From the NCBI GenBank assembly GCA_030490835.1, contig CM059972.1, positions 91,931,137 to 91,995,136 of the forward strand: DNA of 64,000 bases, given 5' to 3'. The translations under genes and the position numbers were made by a program. A model generated the notes under the pieces. That model ran no database searches. It was not told the DNA's origin and saw nothing but the letters and a program-made list of their open reading frames with translations. This stretch comes from Annona cherimola. Lineage: Eukaryota > Streptophyta > Magnoliopsida > Magnoliales > Annonaceae. The stretch's first letter is position 1; each line of letters opens with the position of its first letter. Shown one piece after another: positions 24,166 to 35,917 of this stretch.

Positions 24166-24284
24166 TATAAGAAAAAAATTTAAAAGTAAGAGTGCAATAT
24201 TATATGCATAATAGAAGTAATGCTCATGATTAAACAGAATAAACATAAAATAAAGTGGATCACTATATAAAAAGGAAGTAATTT

Positions 24285-24645
24285 AATGCACCCGAATACA
24301 TTGGAACTTTAATATATGCAGTTGAAAAACTCATTTTCAAATTTTTGAATTTTTATAAAATTGTTAATCTACATATAATTAACAAATTTATTAAGTTTTA
24401 TCATTTTTGAAGATGTATATATATTTTTTATTTTTAAAAATAAGAGGGTTTTAGTTTTTTAAATGACTAAAATACCTTTATTTTTAAAAATAAACAAAAA
24501 TATATATACACATTTTTAAAAATAATAAAACTTAGCATATAAATTAAATTCACCTGGATTAATAATTTTTATAAAAAAATTCAATAAACTTTAAAATAAT
24601 GGGTTTTCATTAGTGCACTAAAACCGGTGCATTGAATCACTTCTC
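24285..24645. mobile_element. Foldback MITE related to family A
   Basis: Left GGAAGTAATTTAATGCACCC pairs with right CCGGTGCATTGAATCACTTC. The central AAATAAGAGGGTTTTAG arms are mirrored. No clear target duplication. Confidence 0.6.
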
Positions 24646-24892
24646 ATGAAAAAAATGTAAAAATCGAATTGAATGTAGAGATACTAATAGTAGAAGTAGA
24701 GTAATTATGTAAGTAGGTATTAAATAATATGAAAAATGAATAAGAAGAAGAAATAAGAAAATTATTTCCATTCTGCCAAATGCCAAACCAACCTTATAGG
24801 TAAAAAAAATATCTTTTAAGTTGTTACAAGGTATTTCCAATCCTTTATAATATGTGATTTTTAGTAAAATTAAAAGTTAAAAAAACTTTTTT

Positions 24893-25172
24893 AAAGATGT
24901 ATTTGAAAAGTGATAAAATTTTTAGATGAAAAGTTTTTGTGTAAAAGTTGTTAAATTAGTAGAAAATGATGTGATATGATAGAGATAATGACGAAAAGCA
25001 AAAAAAATAAAGTTAAAATAAATAGGTTAGTTATATAGGCAATTGTGTATAAATGATTAAAAAGTAGGATAATTTATATAGAAAATATGAATTGATAATT
25101 AAAAAATACGATAATAGTAGAAAGTGAAAAGTTTTAGACAACAAATTTAATTTATTGCAAAACACCTCCTAT
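24893..25172. mobile_element. Tourist-like MITE, opposite orientation
   Basis: Complement of the family interior (GATGAAAAGTTTTTGTGTAA, AATAAAGTTAAAATAAATAG) with eroded termini GATGTATTTG and CAAAACACC. Confidence 0.65.
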
Positions 25173-25245
25173 GTTGTCTTACCTTAATCATAGTATTTAT
25201 TTTTGCAAAAATATGAAACTTAAACTCCATTTCATTGAAACTTAA

Positions 25246-25533
25246 GGTGTGTTTATCAATAACAAAAAAAGTCAAGTTAAAACTTTTCAATTTAAAATTT
25301 TTCACTTTTTGTAATTACTATATTTTTTAATCATCTCTTCATATTTTTCATGTACAATTATTTTATTTTTCAATTATTTTTACACAACTATCTGCATAAT
25401 ATTATCTATTTTAACTTTATTTTTTTTTTACTTCTCATCATTAACTATATCAGATCATATCATTTTTTCTAATAAAAAACTTTTGTACTAAAAACTTGTC
25501 ATACAAAAGTTATATCATTTTCCAAACACAACC
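25246..25533. mobile_element. Tourist-like MITE with TAA/TTA borders
   Basis: GGTGTGTTTATCAATAAC to CCAAACACAACC, with TAA on the left and TTA on the right. Typical interior. Confidence 0.7.
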
Positions 25534-25539
25534 TTATTT

Positions 25540-25990
25540 TAATAAAATCATATTATTTTAGCTCACCTTGTAAGTTATAGGAAATCTACCATAATCATTA
25601 CACTAACATCATTTGTTGGGGTACAGGAATGCAGAATTTGATCAGCATTATTGTGCATGACTTCAGAGTTATAACATGGAAAATGAATATAATAAAATGT
25701 TTTGATATTAAATATATCATTTTAAAATTATATTTTTAACATCCAAACCGTTAAAAAATTATTTTATATGAATAAATACATGATATTGGTTCGTTCTAAT
25801 ATATATGAATAAATTTACGCATTTCTCATGGTTTATCTTCACCCATGCACATCTTTAATTTGTATGAAGATTAGGTCTTTTAGGCCTTAGCGAAATAGAT
25901 CATGCGAGGAACTATAAGTAACAAACTTGATTGGGTTTCAAAGTCTAAAAAAATACCATATGATTGGATTACTGTTTCAATACAACATGA
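25540..25990. other. AT-rich spacer, no gene seen
   Basis: No recognisable feature between MITEs. Confidence 0.4.
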
Positions 25991-25994
25991 TGCA

Positions 25995-26825
25995 TTGAAA
26001 TTTCAATACATCAAGGCGCAAAATCCCACTTTTTTAAATATTTTTTTGAAACTCTTTCTATAAATTTGCTAAACTGAGTGTATTTAACTTTGTATTAAAT
26101 TTTACCATTTTTGAAAATGTATAAATATATTTTTTATTTTTTTAAAATAGGGGTATTTTAGTCATTTAAAAATGAATAAAACCTCTCATATTTTTTAAAA
26201 GATTAATTTCAAATATACCCACTACTGTCGCCCTTGATTATAAATATACTCACTAAGTTTGAAAACTTTTATACGTACCCACTGAGTATTTCATTAATTT
26301 CAAATATACTTAGTATGACAGTTAGGAACATTTAATAATTTTAAAATCTCAAAATAATCTTCATTGAGCTAGCATCCATTGTCATTAGTGTTATATCTAA
26401 ACTGTTAAAACTAATTCTCCTTAGCTTCTCTCTCAAGTCGAATGAGTTTTCATCATACTGTTTAACTTCTGTTAGAGCTGAATGATTATTATTATTAAAT
26501 AATAATAGGCATTTTGAACATTTTTATAATGAATAGCGGTGATTTTTAATTGTGCATGAAAAAATGAGTAGGGATGAAATTTCACCCATACTTAGCGGGT
26601 GTACATGAAAATTTTCAAACTCAGTGGTTATTTGTAATTAAGTGCAAAAATAATCGATATATTTAAAATTAATTCTCCGAAAAAATAAAAATATATATAT
26701 ATACATATCTCTAAAAATAGTAAAGTTTAATTTTATATTAAATATACTTAGATTAACAGTTTTATAAAAAAATTTAAAAATTTTAAAAAATGAGATTTTT
26801 GCACTTGCACCTAGTGCATTTCAAT
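25995..26825. mobile_element. Foldback MITE split by a nested element
   Basis: The outer arms ATGCATTGAAATTTCAATAC...GCGCAAAATCCCACTTTTT and AATGAGATTTTTGCACTTGC...GTGCATTTCAATTTAGAGG are mirror images. They are separated by the family C insertion at 26197-26690. Confidence 0.55.
26197..26690. mobile_element. Foldback element, family C (complete)
   Basis: Left GATTAATTTCAAATATACCC with ATTATAAATATACTCACTAA and GTTTGAAAACTTTTATACGT pairs with the right-hand mirror, ending TATATTTAAAATTAATTCTC. About 490 bp, non-coding. It sits inside another MITE. Confidence 0.65.
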
Positions 26826-27052
26826 TTAGAGGATCAAGGGTGCGTTGGAGTAACTCTGAAACGGCTCCGAACGGCATCTGGCGTGTCAGCGTGAAAGGCA
26901 TATTGTGTGTCAGATCTTGACCGTTGTCAGGCAGGCGGCAATGCATAACGTGGTCTCCAAGCTTTCTGCTTCTTCATACAACTTGCATGTTCATCCGTCC
27001 ATTTGGTGGGCCATGGTATATTTTCCTATTGCGTCCGGTTGAATCATTCTTG

Positions 27053-27305
27053 AATAATGTGTAAATATACCAACATAATTTATAATAATTACAAATATAT
27101 TTATATAATTTGATTATAATTATAAATATACTCACATTATTACTACACTGCCATAATATATAGTTGAACCATAATTGCGAATATATTCATGTCATTATTG
27201 TACTGTAATGCATGAGTATATTTGCAATTATTGAAACTATATAAATATATTTATATTTATAGTTAAATTAAATAGATGTATTTAAAAATAAATGATTATT
27301 CTTTT
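27053..27305. mobile_element. Foldback element related to family C
   Basis: Repeated AATTACAAATATAYTYAYAT blocks occur in both orientations around a centre near 27170, with no coding capacity. Confidence 0.45.
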
Positions 27306-27648
27306 TCGATTCAACTGGTATTAAATTCAGAGAGATGTTGACCACGGATTTTGGCAAATTCAACCCTCTAGATTTTTTTTTTTGATAAGTGACCCTCTAG
27401 TTTTGTATATATACATATTATGTTTATACCTATATTTTTGTGTTTCCAAGTTCAAAATCCCAAGCTATTTGTAAGCAATAAAAATAAAAATGCACATATT
27501 AAGAAAAAACTATATTTTTGGTTAGATAAAAATAAAATAATATTATATTTAAAAATTTTCTATTGTCACGTAGTGGTATTTTTATAGTCGAACCTTAGAA
27601 GTTTATAAATTGAAATTTAGATCCTACAACTTTGTATATTTGCAAATT

Positions 27649-28055
27649 GGAAGTTGATTTCATGCACTCGGGTGCACTTAGTTTCTATGCACCCAAGTGC
27701 AAGTATTCATTTTTTAAGTTTTTTTGAAATTTTTTTGCACGGTTGTTAATTTAAGTGTATTTAATATATATATATATATATTAATTTTTACCATTTTTAG
27801 AGATTTTTAGATTTTTGTTCTTTGTTTTTTAAAATCAATGGTATTTTAGTAACTTAAAATTACTGGAAAATGTCACTAACTTTAAAAAATCAAAAATAAA
27901 TATCTAAATTTTTTTAAAAATGATAAAAATTGATACACACATTATATACATTTAGATTCACAATCTTGTAAAAAAATTTTAAAAAATCAAAAAAAGATTA
28001 AATCCACCCGGTTACACTAAAGTTAAGTGCATCCGGGTGCATAAAATCGGTTTTC
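27649..28055. mobile_element. Foldback MITE, family A, 9 bp TSD
   Basis: 407 bp. It starts GGAAGTTGATTTCATGCACT and ends with the complement form (GGTGCATAAAATCGGTTTTC), flanked by the perfect 9 bp repeat TTGCAAATT (27640-27648 and 28056-28064). This second independent 9 bp duplication supports Mutator affiliation of the family. Confidence 0.85.
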
Positions 28056-28064
28056 TTGCAAATT

Positions 28065-28512
28065 AAGCCTTATGTTTACATATTCACAACCAGTAAAAAA
28101 ATAAAAATACGGTCTATTTTACAAAAAATAAAAACGTAACTTTTATTAAGTTTAGTTTGAAATATTTGGTGTGTGTGGAGTATTTACATCACATATCGTT
28201 AGGGTGATTTTTGTTTATTTATTTATTTTGTTTTCAAAGGAGGCAGACGCTGCAAAACTTTATTTAAAAAAACTAGAACTATACCGATGCAAGCTTAGGC
28301 CAGCTAATTCCTATTCTATAATGAAATAAAATACGGTAAATACCCCTTAGAGCTTGTAAAAGTGTAAGGCACCCAAAGCTAAAAAAGCAAAATTCGTTAA
28401 TCAATCCAATGCTCAATTACTTTTTTTGGTAAATATGACAAAGTTGATTTGTCAATCCTTACAAGCAACATTTCAGACTTAATCAAATATTTTACAGATC
28501 TATGACCTTGAT
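28065..28512. other. Spacer, no gene seen
   Basis: AT-rich, non-coding. Confidence 0.4.
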
Positions 28513-28848
28513 TTGATTTTGTTAGCTTGGGCTAACAAATGCGACTACCAAAAAGGCTATAAAATATTTTTTTATGAAATTATTAATCTATTTGCATTTA
28601 ATATTTTTTATAAAATTATTTATCTATGTGTACTTAATCCATAAATCAAATTTTAACTTTTTCGAGATATGTTTAAACACATGGGTACAATACTTCATTA
28701 TTTAAAGATCCAAAAATATGCAAACATTTCAAAAAATGGTGAAACTTGCTTTATTCACATATATTAATAATTTTATAAAAACTTTTTAAAAAAGTAAAAA
28801 TATATGTTTAATAGCTTATTGCATGGCTCGAGTTAACAAGATCATACT
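28513..28848. mobile_element. Foldback MITE, eroded family B copy
   Basis: TTGTTAGCTTGGGCTAACAA at the left and GCTCGAGTTAACAAGATCAT at the right, with the family's mirrored TAAATCAAATTTTAACTTTT interior. Confidence 0.55.
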
Positions 28849-28957
28849 ATATGCAGTAAGTTGTAATGAGATCATATTTACAGTGAACCAGATTTTCTCA
28901 GAGGGGAGGCTTCCAAGGTGAACCGTAGAGGAGTTGGGGACTATCCTTGGTTGCAAG

Positions 28958-30788
28958 TAGGGGTGCAACTTGGGTCGGGTACCCACGGGTCGACCCGATG
29001 GGTACCCTAAATAGGGTCGGTTCGGTTCCATCATAATTACCCGTCGGTTCGGTTCGGTTCCGGGTATAAAATACCCGGGGGGTATTTGGGTAGGGTCGGT
29101 TCCAGGTTACGGGTACCCGGAACCGACCCTAATTTTATATAATAATATATATTATTAAATATAAGCATTTGCAAGGCTGTCGTCCAGTCATCCTGTCGTT
29201 AGGCTGTCATGTCTATTGTCTAGCTTTAGCCCGCTGCCTGCAACCTACCTGCCATACTTCGTCAGTCGTCTCTGAGACACACCACACCGTGACACCGGAG
29301 AAGAAACTAAAGAACGAAGAGTTGAAGACGACCGTCAGATCCGTTCCTCTCGTCTCGACAGTCGAATCCTGATCCAGCAACGAGCCGACGAGGTTGCGAA
29401 GAAACTGAAGAGCGATGAGGCCGTGAGGATACTGAAGAGTGACAAATCCCGATCCCGATCTCGTCTCAATAGTCAAAATCGAAGAGTGAATCGGCGAATC
29501 CCGCGAGGCCGCGACGACTGACGAGGCAGGCAGCGACGAATCCCAATCCGGCATGCGCTTGCATTCCAGGCAGCGACGAATCCCAAATTCCCAATCCGGC
29601 ATCCTCTTGCATTCCAGGCAGCGACGAATCCCGATCCGGCATCCGCTTGCATTCCATGCTTCTTCTCGCCTTCTCCGCTACCGGCAGATCAACTCTAGAA
29701 GACTCCAGAGGTAAAGCCGCACCTTGAGACGGAGTTCGTCGAAAATCGAAATCGCCGTCTTTTCCTTCTTCTCCATCTTCTCATCAGCCGAGCCTGCTCC
29801 GTCTTCACTGTCTTCTCCATCTATCGTCTTCTCCGTCTTCTCGTCAGCCGCGTCTTCTCTGTCTTCTCATCAAGTTCGGTTCTTGTTCTCTGTTCTGTAA
29901 CTTCTGTTCTTAATCTCCATTGACACTTATGTTATTTCTCTCATATTTGTGATGAATATCGTCTACCTACTGAAATAGATGTAAATCTTAACATTTTACT
30001 TGTCTGTAACTATGCTTGTTTGGATTTGTTCATGATTGGCTGTTAAAGTAATGATATTATTTCACAATAAGTTTTTGCATATATGGATGGTTTGTTAATG
30101 ACAATTTGTGCCCTTTTGTAGGAAAGGATTTGGACTAAAATTCCTCAGGATCTATTATCTCATTTCACCAAAAACACTCTGACCTGAATAATCTTCCACA
30201 AATCAGTCAATTTTTTATTTTTTATTTCCCCATCGGAGTATCCATCTACTAATCAAAAGGACAGATTTATGCATACATTAGGAAATTGATCCCACATGAA
30301 AGCTGCCCTGAAACCCAAATACGGCAACAGTGAATGTCCAAAGATTCAAGCTGTTCATACAATAACATTCATGGGGAAAGTAGTATATCTACTGTGTATT
30401 TGTGTTGTATCAATCTTTCAAACAGTTTTTTATTGAATTGGACAGACTTAAGATTGTTGAAAGTAGTATATTCTAATGAGATAATGATTCTTATGCTATT
30501 TGATTCTTCTTTAACATATTTCATTGTGTATACATTGCACTTTTTTAACAGATTCATGTTTTAGTATGTATAAATTGAATTTTTTTACACAGGTTGAAGC
30601 TGCAAATAAATCGTGTTTTAGGAACCGATCTTGGAACCGAACCGGAACCGACCCGCTCTTGAGAAAATTGGGTAGGGTAGGCTCCGGACCGACCCTGTTT
30701 AAAATAGGATAGGGTAGAGGTTTTGCCAAAACGGGTAAGGGTAGGTTCCACCCATACCCGGACCTACCCGACCCAAGTTGCACCCCTA
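28958..30788. mobile_element. hAT-superfamily non-autonomous element, 8 bp TSD
   Basis: 1,831 bp with ends TAGGGGTGCAACTTGGGTCG and the complement of CGACCCAAGTTGCACCCCTA. It is flanked by the perfect 8 bp repeat GTTGCAAG (28950-28957 and 30789-30796), diagnostic for hAT. The subterminal regions hold many GGGTAC, GGTTCGGTTC and ACCGACCC repeats, as in plant hAT elements. The interior has a GC-rich block (29190-29900) with about three tandem 40 bp units containing GGCAGCGACGAATCCC, then an AT-rich half. No transposase motif was found, so it would need a partner element. Confidence 0.85.
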
Positions 30789-30924
30789 GTTGCAAGTCTT
30801 GTCACTATTACAGGGTCGGCACTCTTGTGGCAGTTTCACATGTTTTCTCTTTCCAGAGGTCGCTATTCCCGCGCTGATTTCCCACTGGTCTCGGGACTTT
30901 CTTTGGATGCTTTTTATGCTCCGG

Positions 30925-31070
30925 GCGTATACACTTTTTTTTTTTTTTTTAAATTTTTTTCATAAAATTGTTAACCTAAGTATATTTAATGTATGTATAA
31001 ATTTTTACTATTTTTGAAGATTTTTATATATTTATTTTAAATTTTTAAAAATCAGTAGTATTTTAGGTTT
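30925..31070. repeat. Half of a family A foldback MITE
   Basis: Matches only the left arm and centre of the family (ATTGTTAACCTAAGTATATT, AAATTTTTAAAAATCAGTAG). The right arm is absent. Confidence 0.55.
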
Positions 31071-31125
31071 TGCGGGTTTTCATTTCCCAAATGTGAAGGA
31101 TTGTAAACATGCTTGATTGTAATAG

Positions 31126-31290
31126 AAGTTGCTACATGGTATAAAATACCAGTAAAAAAAATCTCATCATTGCTCTAATGGATCTTAGAGTTTTGAACGG
31201 GAGTGTAAGTTGCAACATGGTATAAAATACCAATAAAAAAAAGTCTCATCACTGCTCTAATGGATCTTAGAGTTTTGAATGGGAGTGTAT
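31126..31290. repeat. Two-copy tandem repeat of about 81 bp
   Basis: AAGTTGCWACATGGTATAAA followed by ATACCARTAAAAAAA, CTCTAATGGATCTTAGAG and TTTTGAAYGGGAGTGTA occurs twice in a row. Confidence 0.85.
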
Positions 31291-31767
31291 GAGATGAGAG
31301 TTTCCATTCTTAAGATAGCTTTTTGATTCTCATATAATTTATATATTTTTAATATAACTTTTACTATTTCTAATGCATACTATTATATTTTTATCCTATT
31401 TTTTCAGTGCATTTAAGTTCTTCGAATCCTTTTGAACAAGCTCAAAGGTATTAGAGTGTAGCCTCAATGTCCTGCTAAAGTTAGGCCTTAATAAGAAATT
31501 ATCAAATGCGCTAAGGTTGGAAGCTCTTAGCTGTTAGGGGTAAACTTTGTTCCTGTTTACAACTTGAATGAGACAAGAACTTGAGATGAAAAAATATTAT
31601 TGTGTTTGGAATGAGAAGATATATAATTTGTTTTGTAAATGAAAAAATGAGTTATTATTTCTATCCCATCTTAAGTGCGAAAAGTGTCTGTGGACATGGT
31701 GGTACCAGGGATCATCGAGATTGTTGTCCCTAATAATTTAGTATTTTGCTTCCGTATTTTACATTAA
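31291..31767. other. Spacer, no gene seen
   Basis: AT-rich, with GAGATGARA-type words that may be an eroded MITE. No coding frame. Confidence 0.35.
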
Positions 31768-32493
31768 GTGGGTGTTTCTTAATATATAAAACTTTTCAAA
31801 CTAATACTTTTGAATAAAAAATTTCTCACTTTCTACAACTACCATATTTTAAAATTAATTCTTCATTTCTTCATACATAAGTATCGTATTTTTTAATCAT
31901 TTTTTCACCACTACTCATACATCTAACTTATGCAGTTTAGATATGAGATGGGATGAGGCTGAAATTAGAATTTGGGATGAAAATATATTGGGTAAAAATG
32001 TATTAGGAATGAGTAAAGGGGTATTGGAAATGAGTAAAGGTGCATTGACAAATGTGACATCCCATCTAATCTTCATCTTATCTCATATTTATTTCTCACA
32101 ATTACCTTTGTCATATCATATTATTTGCTTACATTTCAAAAACTTTTGTGCAAATGGTAGGAGCTTTCACCTAGCGCATTGGTGATGCCTCTTTGATTCT
32201 CATAGTAACAAATTTTCAAGTGATGTATGACAGCAAAATCTAGCGTTAGTAAGTGGCGTTTCTCCCCAAAAAAATTTTGTGGGAGCATTTACTACTTGGG
32301 AGATTAGAAAATATTGTAAGAAAAATTAGAATACCGATAAGATATTTGTAAAATGATGTTTGATATTATAGGAATGTCTTAGGATCCTTTTGTAATACTA
32401 ATTGAGATGACTTAACATATGAACACCCAAAAAAAAAACTTTTGTGCCAAAAATTTTTCATCAAAAATTTTATCACTTCCCAAATACGTCCTA
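31768..32493. mobile_element. Tourist-like MITE interrupted by another insertion
   Basis: The left arm (GTGGGTGTTTCTTAATATAT, AAACTTTTCAAACTAATAC) and right arm (CAAAAATTTTATCACTTCCC, AAATACGTCC) of the Tourist-like family are separated by unrelated sequence at about 31940-32430. That insert holds repeated GGAATGAGTAAAGG words. Confidence 0.5.
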
Positions 32494-32724
32494 ATTATGT
32501 AAATATTTTCCTTCCCTTTACCAGACCATGCATTTTGTTGGCTAGTTACTCCTTTTTCAACATGACGAATCTTGGCCTACAAGATTTATAAATGATTGAT
32601 TTAGCCTTCAACTACCTCTGCCTGCGAAAGGTCTTGGACCGGCCACTGAATAATATTTCAATTAGTTTTTAAAAATAAATTTTAACTATGATAATATTCC
32701 TATACAACTAGTTGTTACTTAGCT

Positions 32725-33095
32725 AACTACCAATCTCGTGTACTTTGTATTTTTAAATATTATTTTCTTCATTTTTTTGTAGGTGCACGTGTATTTAGTT
32801 TATATACTAAAATTTATAATTTTTGTACTTTTGTATATATTTTTTACAAAATTTAAAATTTAAAATTTATAACGTTTCTACTTTTGTATATTTTTTACAA
32901 AATTTTGAAAATTAAAATTTTTTATTCATCAAAAGCTCCTTCGCACACGCAAAATGAATATTTTTAAAATTTTTTGTAAAAAATATATGCAAATAATTCA
33001 AAATTGGTAACTTTTGGTATTCAAACTAAACGCAAATGGATCTACATGAAAAATGAAGAAAAAATAAAAAATACAAATACATGAGGTACGAGATC
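32725..33095. mobile_element. Foldback MITE, another family
   Basis: Left TCTCGTGTACTTTGTATTTT and TTTTCTTCATTTTTTTGTAG pair with the right-hand mirror (AAAATGAAGAAAAAATAAAA, ATGAGGTACGAGATCA). The TTTAGTTTATATACTAAAAT arms match GGTATTCAAACTAAACGC. No clear target duplication. Confidence 0.55.
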
Positions 33096-33101
33096 ATTGA
33101 G

Positions 33102-33457
33102 AAATAATCCTGTTAGCTTGTACTTAGCCTATTTTGAAAAATTTATTAATATTTTATATATATTTATTTATCTAAGTGTATTTAACATATAAATCATATT
33201 TTAATTTTTTGGATATGTATATATTGTTTAAAGATTTTAAAATACAGAAGTATTTTAACTATCTTCATTGGTTGAAAAAAGCTAAAATATCCTTTGTTTA
33301 AAAGACTAAAAATATATATCTACATATTCAAAAATGGTAAAACTTAGTTTATAGATTAAATACATCTATATTAATGGGAAAAAATAAAAAAATATTTTTT
33401 AAATTAATTTTTTGAAGTTAGTTAAGTAAGCAATTACTTTGCTTGGGCTCACAAATC
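33102..33457. mobile_element. Foldback MITE, eroded family B copy
   Basis: ATAATCCTGTTAGCTTGTAC at the left, TTTGCTTGGGCTCACAAATC at the right, and mirrored CATATTCAAAAATGGTAAAA arms. Confidence 0.5.
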
Positions 33458-33555
33458 AAAGCATTGCAATAGACAGATTTCTTCAAAGAGCTCTGCTTTT
33501 ATATAACCATGTTATATACAAGTAGTCTTATGTAACCCTCTTAACTTTTAAGATA

Positions 33556-33890
33556 TTGATGATTGAGTTAAAATATAATCAACTCATTATATTTAACATT
33601 ATTTCTTTATTTAAAAGATCAAATTTTATTCAAATCAAATATGCGCATGGGCTGCACTTGCTCAAAAATATATATTTATTTACAAATTATGAAGAATTCT
33701 TAGATCCATTCACACATGTATTAGAATATAATAATAATAATAATAATAATTTATAGAGTCATTTATCCATATAGAAATGATACTATAGATGATTTAGATG
33801 TTGAAAAAACTACTTTAAAATTGATTTTTTAGCATTGAACAATTTTATTATATTGATTTTATACATTTATAAATGAGACCCCATATACAG
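33556..33890. repeat. Diverged direct repeat, unit 1
   Basis: Shares order and wording with 34275-34560 (ATCCAAATCAAGTATT-like, TTAGAATATAATAATAAT, TATAGATGATTTAGATGTT, ATTTTATTATATTGATTTTA). Includes an (AAT)n microsatellite at 33729-33750. Non-coding. Confidence 0.5.
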
Positions 33891-34080
33891 TAAAATTAAA
33901 TAAATAAAAGAGTTTCCAAAATACTATAAATGATGCTAAATACGATGAAAGAAGTAAATTTTCTATCAACCATTAAGATTTAAAAAATAAAGGAAGTTAT
34001 GTAGAAAAATAGTTTTATAGAAGTAGGATTGTACTTTGAAAGTCATAAATGTAAGAATATTAAAGGATGGATCTAAATAA

Positions 34081-34250
34081 GGGTGTATTTGGTTAGTTGA
34101 TAGCTATAAATTTTTTTTTTAAAAACTCCTTTTTGCATGCTTCTTTGTGCAATTATATTATTTTATAATTATTTTGTTCATATCTTTATATATAATTATC
34201 TTATTTATTTTAACGGTCTTTACAAAGATTTCAAGTAACTTTTCTAATTT
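34081..34250. mobile_element. Tourist-like MITE, left part
   Basis: TAA then GGGTGTATTTGGTTAGTTG. The interior is eroded and the right terminus was not found. Confidence 0.45.
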
Positions 34251-34274
34251 TAATATTTTAATATTTGTTAAAAT

Positions 34275-34560
34275 ATAATTAATTTGCTTATACTTAACTT
34301 TATTTGTTTAGTTAGAAGGCCCAACTTTTATCCAAATCAAGTATTGTGTTATTTATAAAATATATATTTATGCATAAATTATAAAGAAATGCTTAAATGT
34401 ATTTACATATACTAGAATGTAATAGTAATTTATAGAATAATTTGTTAATATAGTAGTGATATCTTAGCTACTTTAGATGTTTAAAATATAATTTTAAAAT
34501 TGATATATAATATTAAATTATTTTATTATATCAAATTTACACATTCTTAGTTGGGTTATC
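34275..34560. repeat. Diverged direct repeat, unit 2
   Basis: Counterpart of 33556-33890 in the same orientation, about 700 bp away. It lacks the expanded AAT run. Confidence 0.5.
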
Positions 34561-34707
34561 CACGGTGATATTTGACAAATAAATTTTTTTTCATGATAAT
34601 ATAAATAATATTAAATATAATTGCTAAGTAGATTTTTAATCAAGCACACAACTATAGGTAGAAGAAAAGTCATATTTTATATATTAAGCACATTTCTATT
34701 TTAACTA

Positions 34708-34988
34708 TGGGTGTATTTAGGAAGGGATAAATTTTTTGAATAAAATATTACTAAATTGATAAAAAATTTGCGATACGATGAGGATAATGATGATAGATAA
34801 AGAAAATAAAATAAAATAAAAATAAATAAATTAGTTGTATGAGCATACATGTAGAAATGTTTAAATATTAAAATAATTGTAGAAAAATATATAAAGAAAT
34901 AATTTTAAAATATAATAATTATAGAAAGCAAAAAGTTTTAAATTAAAAAAATTCTAATCTGAAAATTTTTGGTTAAAAATAACATGCC
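34708..34988. mobile_element. Tourist-like MITE, opposite orientation
   Basis: GGGTGTATTTAGGAAGGGAT at the left, AACATGCCC at the right, with the complement of the family interior between. Confidence 0.55.
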
Positions 34989-35059
34989 CTGCATTAACTT
35001 TATTCTTCGTTGTTACTCATATTATCATATTGATTAACTTATTTATTTCCAAAAACACC

Positions 35060-35917
35060 CTGAATAGTGACAGAAGTCTGTTCGGTTTTAAGTCATGAAT
35101 TTCCCGGACACCTGGGCCACGTCGGCAGAAACAGACAGCCAGACGTCTGGCACGTGCCTCTCCACTCCCCCGTGCGAGGCGGCCCGCTCGGAATGGAAGG
35201 AGCACGCGGCGCAGCCATTTTAGGTGGCCATTCGGAGCCGCGTCATATCCAGCGCACGTCTGACACGGTTAAAAAAAAAAAAAAGCAGGCGGTGTTTGGC
35301 AATTGAAAAAAAATATCATATTAAAACTTGTCAATATGAAACTTTTTATTCTATACAACTATCATATTTTTTAATTATTTTTTCACATTTTCCTATACAA
35401 CTACCCTACTTTTCAATTATTTCTACACAACTATCCACACAACTAACCTATTTATTTTAACTTTATACTCTTTACTACTCATTATTACTCCTATAATATC
35501 ACATCATTTGACCATTTTTAATCTACAAAACTTTTCATCAAAAGTTTTATTTATTACCAAACACACCCGCAATAAGCAAGGTCGACGTCCCAATCATTTG
35601 CAACCGTCAATTAAATACCACATGGTCTGAAATTTCCCTAATCCAAAAAATCTCATGAAATAAGAAATCAGATTACTTTCTCCGAAAACGCTTTCCGATC
35701 CTTGCAATAGAAATTGGACGGTGGCGATCGGTATAAAATTGTATTTGCGGGTGGACTCCTGCGTGCGCACGCAGACGTGCAGGGAGGAGAGCACCAAAAG
35801 AAAAGCGAAAAAAATAAAAAATAAAAAAACAAAAAATCCTGTTGGGAGAGAAGAGAGAGAAAGAGAGAGAAAGGGAGGAGAGAGAGGGGGGGCGAGAGAG
35901 AGAGAGAGAGAGAGAGA
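35060..35917 (+). promoter_or_regulatory. Promoter and 5' leader of the bromodomain gene
   Basis: A GC-rich island (35060-35275) holds a perfect CACGTG G-box at 35151-35156 and further ACGT-core words (CCACGTCGG, AGACGTCT, GCACGTCT). A MITE then interrupts (35288-35568). The leader next to the ATG ends in a (GA)n tract (about 35850-35916), a common plant 5' UTR feature. No convincing TATA box was identified. Confidence 0.55.
35288..35568. mobile_element. Tourist-like MITE in the bromodomain gene promoter
   Basis: 281 bp from GGCGGTGTTTGGCAATTG to CCAAACACACCC, flanked by GCA on both sides (35285-35287, 35569-35571). It separates the G-box island from the leader, ending 349 bp before the start codon. 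Confidence 0.8.

Noticed and set aside
29213..29657. Minus-strand frames with MPDxDSSLPG repeats
   Set aside because: Translation of the 40 bp tandem repeat inside the hAT element, with no domain.
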